This document shows, piece by piece, positions 60,387-64,000 of a stretch of 64,000 nt of DNA (position 1 is its first letter; each line of letters starts with the position of its first letter). The notes under the pieces are model-generated. The model was not told where the DNA came from. It saw nothing but the letters and a program-made list of their open reading frames with translations, and did no database searches. The DNA lies in contig NC_060018.1 in assembly GCF_021134715.1 (NCBI RefSeq), forward strand, positions 6,217,501 to 6,281,500, written 5' to 3'. Made by a program: the position numbers and the translations under genes. The DNA comes from Daphnia pulex. Lineage: Eukaryota > Arthropoda > Branchiopoda > Diplostraca > Daphniidae.

Positions 60387-63190
60387 TATACCATTAATTG
60401 ATTGGCAGCATCTTCCATTTCTACTTCATGATTATACAAAGGAGATGGAGACGCTACGTTAGGATCGAAGCTCCACTTAGGGAACACGCGTTTATAAAGA
60501 TTCATCATTACTGTGTCCTGGGATTTGATTTGGCCATCAAATACACATTTCATGTGTCCGTGCGTTCCAAGTGGTTCTGAAATTTAAAAAGTTTATAACT
60601 ATAGTAAAAAGAAAGTTATCATCTATGCAAACCTCGGATGTGACCTCGTCGACCATATTTCGTTCTTAATTCAACTGGTTTGAACCATTCGATGTCCTCA
60701 CGGTTGAAGAACATAAAACGCAGGACAGCAGATTTGCGGTGAACTTTAAATGGTGCTCCACTCAAAACGGCACGTTTAACTGTAATGCGATCAGGATTTA
60801 CTGATAAAACCGATCCAGTCGCTATCATTACTTGAGTTCCGTCCTTCTTTTCCCGAAATACCAAGACTGAGGCAGATGGAAAGATAATTGGCGCGTAAAG
60901 AGTTGCTACTACAACTGATTCTGGCCGAAAGAAGCGCTCATACTGAACAAAGAAAACTCCTTGATGAACAGTACATACAAAAATTAGATAAAAGATAAAC
61001 ATTACCTTATGCTTGTTGGCTGCAGTGTGCTGACTAAAAATGGGAGCAGCAGCATACCGCCGATAACCGCAATGAAAGATCAGTCGCTCTTTTGACGGAA
61101 TCGCTTGCTGATCCCGTGCATTTTTGAACCTCTTAAGAACAAGATTAACCACACTCATTCTCTGTTCGTGAGGCAACATGCCAACTAATGTCAATGGGTA
61201 GCCGGATTGGAGACTCGCTGGTAAATGGCTGGGCACGTTCTTAACGTGAACTCTCACGTACCATCCGGGCTAAGAAAATGTAATTTTAGAGCATTCAAGT
61301 TTTTATCAAATTGAACCGCATAAGAAAAATAAAAGTCACAATACCTTTGCTCCAGTTCGTTCTTCTTTCAAGATTCGCTTTCGAGTCCGCGGAAAATTTT
61401 GGAACTGAAAAGTTCTGGAATAATCCATGGGTAGATTTTCTTTGGCATCCCAAGGTGATGTACGAAAGGATTTCAAACCACGATACTTTTGAAAGCGTAC
61501 CTTAGCCAATGTGTCGCGTGGCGTATCCACTTCGTCAGGGAAAAGTTCATCCTCACGAGCTTCTGTAAAGTCAACACATTTTTGTTGGAATTGATGGAAT
61601 CATGGTTAATTTAGAAAAAAAAACATACCCTTAATTTTTTTAAATTCTTCTTCTTCATCTGCAAATTTAACTTTTTTATCGTACACATCCGTGTCTCCAC
61701 CTTCGTTGTCTACTGATTCCATTTCATCCTCTTCAGCTTCTTCTTGTGATTCTTCACTTCCATCATCTCCAGACATTTCTTCGTAATCATCTTCCCAATC
61801 GTCACTATCATCCTCTTCTTCTTCATCGTTTTCTTCGTTTTTATCATCGCCCTCGTCTTTGATCCAAGCGGCTTGATACTCTGATGTTCCTTTTGGTACT
61901 CGTTTCTTTTTTTCCGATTCTTCATCATCTTCAATTTTGTCCGCTTCCATAGTTTGGCCTTCCATTTCTTCTTGGTAAGGCCAAGTCTGCTCACCGTTCA
62001 TAGGATCAGGATCATTTTCGGATTTCAGTGATTCTTGAAGAGCGGGATTGGCCTCTTCCAGGAAAATAAATTCTCCGGGTTCCCTCCTGACTTCGATTCG
62101 CTCCATTTGAAAGTCTCCCCATCCAGGTATGTGGACTAATCCATTCACGTTTAAGGGTTGGTAGCGTACGTATCCATCGACAATCAAACTTCCGACTGTA
62201 GGATCATCAGAATTTTGCTTGAAGTTCACTTCTTCACAAAGAAAATGGCATCTCATATTTCTTTGATAGATAGGTCGCTGTTTCTGGGACCCAATGTGAT
62301 GCAACAGTCTGAGAGCATCACTTTCATTTTCAATCACTTGAAGCTTCTCTAATGGCACCATCTGATCCAGCTGTTTCATAAGAAGCTTCTTGTAATCATT
62401 TCGTTTCTTCAATGAAATGGTCTCAATGTCATTAACAACAAAAATTGGAGAAGGAAGCCCCTGTGCCATGATGGCAGACAACAACTCTTCACCACTGCTG
62501 TCAAAACCCAAAGGCCCTTCATTACTTGTTGAATGAGACATACAGCTGTCAGTGTCAGAAGGAGGTGATATTATGAATACAACATTATCAACAACTTTGC
62601 AAGCATCTAGTGCTGCATATAGATCTCCAGGACGAGGCACTATCAAACTGAAGTTCTGCCGAAAACGTGGCACACTGAAAAACAAGAAAGAAATTAGCAA
62701 CATACAAATATATGTATATATATATCTATAGGCACTTTACTTGATGTTTATTACATTGGAGCCAGTCATTTCCACTTTTGCATCAGCATCACACTCTTTG
62801 ATTTGTTTCAACAACTTTTGAATGTTTGCTGATTCTCCTAGTGGGATTATTGCAGACAGAAAAGGAGCTGAATCATTCCCACCTATTGCCCTCTTTTTAG
62901 CCAGGACATCTTCTCGTTTCTTTGACCTTATCTGATTTGCTTTCCTTCTTCTTTCATCCCGCTTTAGTTCTTGATTTTTCCTTTTTGATGCTAATTTGAC
63001 ATGAACTCGTCCTAGAATTACCACACTAAGTTAGTTTGAAAATGACGCCAGTAAAATAAAATACAAATATTTGCTTACCTTTGTTGTTCTTGTCAATTTC
63101 ACTTTTGCTGCGATGTCTCCCATTTTTATGAGATTTATTTTGCTGTTTTAGAAGACCGGGTCGATGTGAAGCCTGTTCACCTCCTGCCAT
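60386..63190 (-). CDS. TSR1: Pre-rRNA-processing protein TSR1
   Basis: GTPase-like ribosome-biogenesis factor of the BMS1/TSR1 family. It lacks GTPase activity and sits on late pre-40S subunits, blocking premature translation-factor binding. Exons, 5' to 3': 63190-63079, 63011-62741, 62674-61629, 61562-61345, 61269-61006, 60942-60633 and 60576-60386. They join in phase to give 803 aa, the usual length. The N terminus is very basic ([19 protein letters not shown]). The GTPase-like domain follows, then an AARP2CN-type segment ([20 protein letters not shown]). A strongly acidic stretch is encoded at 61680-61960. The C-terminal domain contains [12 protein letters not shown] and [13 protein letters not shown]. 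The C-terminal Glu-Met-Glu tail is short. A CACGTG E-box lies 80 bp before the start. Confidence 0.95.
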
Positions 63191-64000
63191 CCCACTATTT
63201 ACTACTGTTAATTACTTAATATAGTAAAAGAAAATGTAACCGTTCACTTGGTACTATAGACGTTTTACACACGTGGAGTTCGCGGACGGCACAATATTTC
63301 AGTGCAGACGACGCTAAATCTTGCAAAAGTCGTAAACGAACAATTTGAAGTTGCCCTACTACATGCTACTACATGCTACATCTTGTTAGTCCGCAAGTTA
63401 TTAACGCGTGCGAATAATATTATATGTTAATAACTTAATATATATATATTCATGTTATTGTAATACATATAATATTACTATATTGTGTTGTAACTACGTG
63501 TACCGCAAGTCCGCATGCGGTGCTGAGCTGACACGCTGTCCAAACGGGCAGCCGCAGCGGGTCAGCGGCCATGCCCAGCGCACGTTAAGTGTTCCTTAGT
63601 CCCTTTTCATTATCTTGTGATCTTTTTGTCCAGTCAGAGGCGCCATTTTTCCTCTACCAGTAAATGCTATTGTCCCTCCTTAGAAGTCAGGATTTTTATC
63701 AATTTTATCGCTGCAGCAGGTTGCATATTTTTAATTTATACAGTTGTATTCCCAAGCAGTTAAGTATCGTTTCTCCAATCGTCCTCTCTGGTAGAATATC
63801 TCCAAACCCGATTAAACATTAAATTAAATTAGAAAACTGAAGTGACCATATAAAAAAAAAATGTCTCAACAAAGTTCCAAAAGTTGGAAGCAATTCACGA
63901 AAAAAGTTCGTTCAATACAAAATAATAATATAAAGATTTGTATTATCTCACGAAAGCTCTTTACTAAAGAATAAGCCATTGAACATTGCAAATTACAACA
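63191..64000. promoter_or_regulatory. TSR1 upstream region, no gene seen
   Basis: Contains a CACGTG E-box (63270-63275), a short tandem repeat (TACTACATGC twice, about 63357-63378) and a GC-rich patch at about 63500-63595 that stands out from AT-rich surroundings. The open frame crossing that patch has no recognisable family. The window ends before any further gene is evident. Confidence 0.5.
63270..63275. promoter_or_regulatory. CACGTG E-box upstream of TSR1
   Basis: Perfect palindromic E-box 80-85 bp before the TSR1 ATG. Myc/Max binds CACGTG and is known to drive ribosome-biogenesis genes in animals. The site is real sequence; its use here is inferred. Confidence 0.4.

Overview
The window is animal nuclear DNA, most likely from an arthropod and probably a Daphnia-type branchiopod crustacean. 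The reasons are split genes with very short GT-AG introns (mostly 55-110 nt), roughly 40% GC, arthropod-style Methuselah-like receptor architecture, and a set of conserved eukaryotic housekeeping genes. There is no bacterial or viral gene structure. The species is an inference from gene structure. All exon models below were built by hand from frame continuity and splice consensus.

Layout. Bases 1-31,770 hold little coding sequence. The one secure gene there is a five-exon, GPI-anchored GAS1-type receptor (11,000-13,487), flanked by about 11 kb upstream and 18 kb downstream of simple-repeat-rich sequence with no convincing gene. Two weak small candidates lie upstream (2,007-2,400 and 8,089-8,373). 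From 31,770 to 63,190 the window becomes gene-dense, with nine well-supported genes: nicalin (NCLN, +), stomatin-like 2 (STOML2, -), tubulin cofactor A (TBCA, +), PDCD7/U11-59K (+), AP-3 beta (-), TYW1 (+), GGA (+), a Methuselah-like GPCR (+) and TSR1 (-).

Relationships. The dense half holds mostly cell housekeeping genes. NCLN acts in ER membrane-protein biogenesis and STOML2 in mitochondrial inner-membrane organisation. TBCA serves beta-tubulin folding and PDCD7 the minor spliceosome. AP-3 beta and GGA both serve post-Golgi and lysosomal sorting. TYW1 makes wybutosine in tRNA-Phe, and TSR1 acts in 40S maturation. STOML2/TBCA and AP-3/TYW1 are divergent pairs with about 0.5 kb shared upstream regions. 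NCLN/STOML2, PDCD7/AP-3 and the GPCR/TSR1 are convergent pairs. TBCA and PDCD7 are tandem with only 123 bp between them.

Most interesting items. The Methuselah-like receptor appears to carry three tandem copies of the ectodomain module plus an internal peptide repeat. A roughly 375-bp foldback element with a 32-bp perfect stem lies at 59,638-60,012. A GC-AG intron interrupts the AP-3 beta gene. TBCA and PDCD7 are tightly coupled. The GAS1-type gene is split into five exons and isolated in a large non-coding territory. I found no tRNA, rRNA, recognisable conserved microRNA, CRISPR array or autonomous transposon, and nothing I would call a wholly new biological system.
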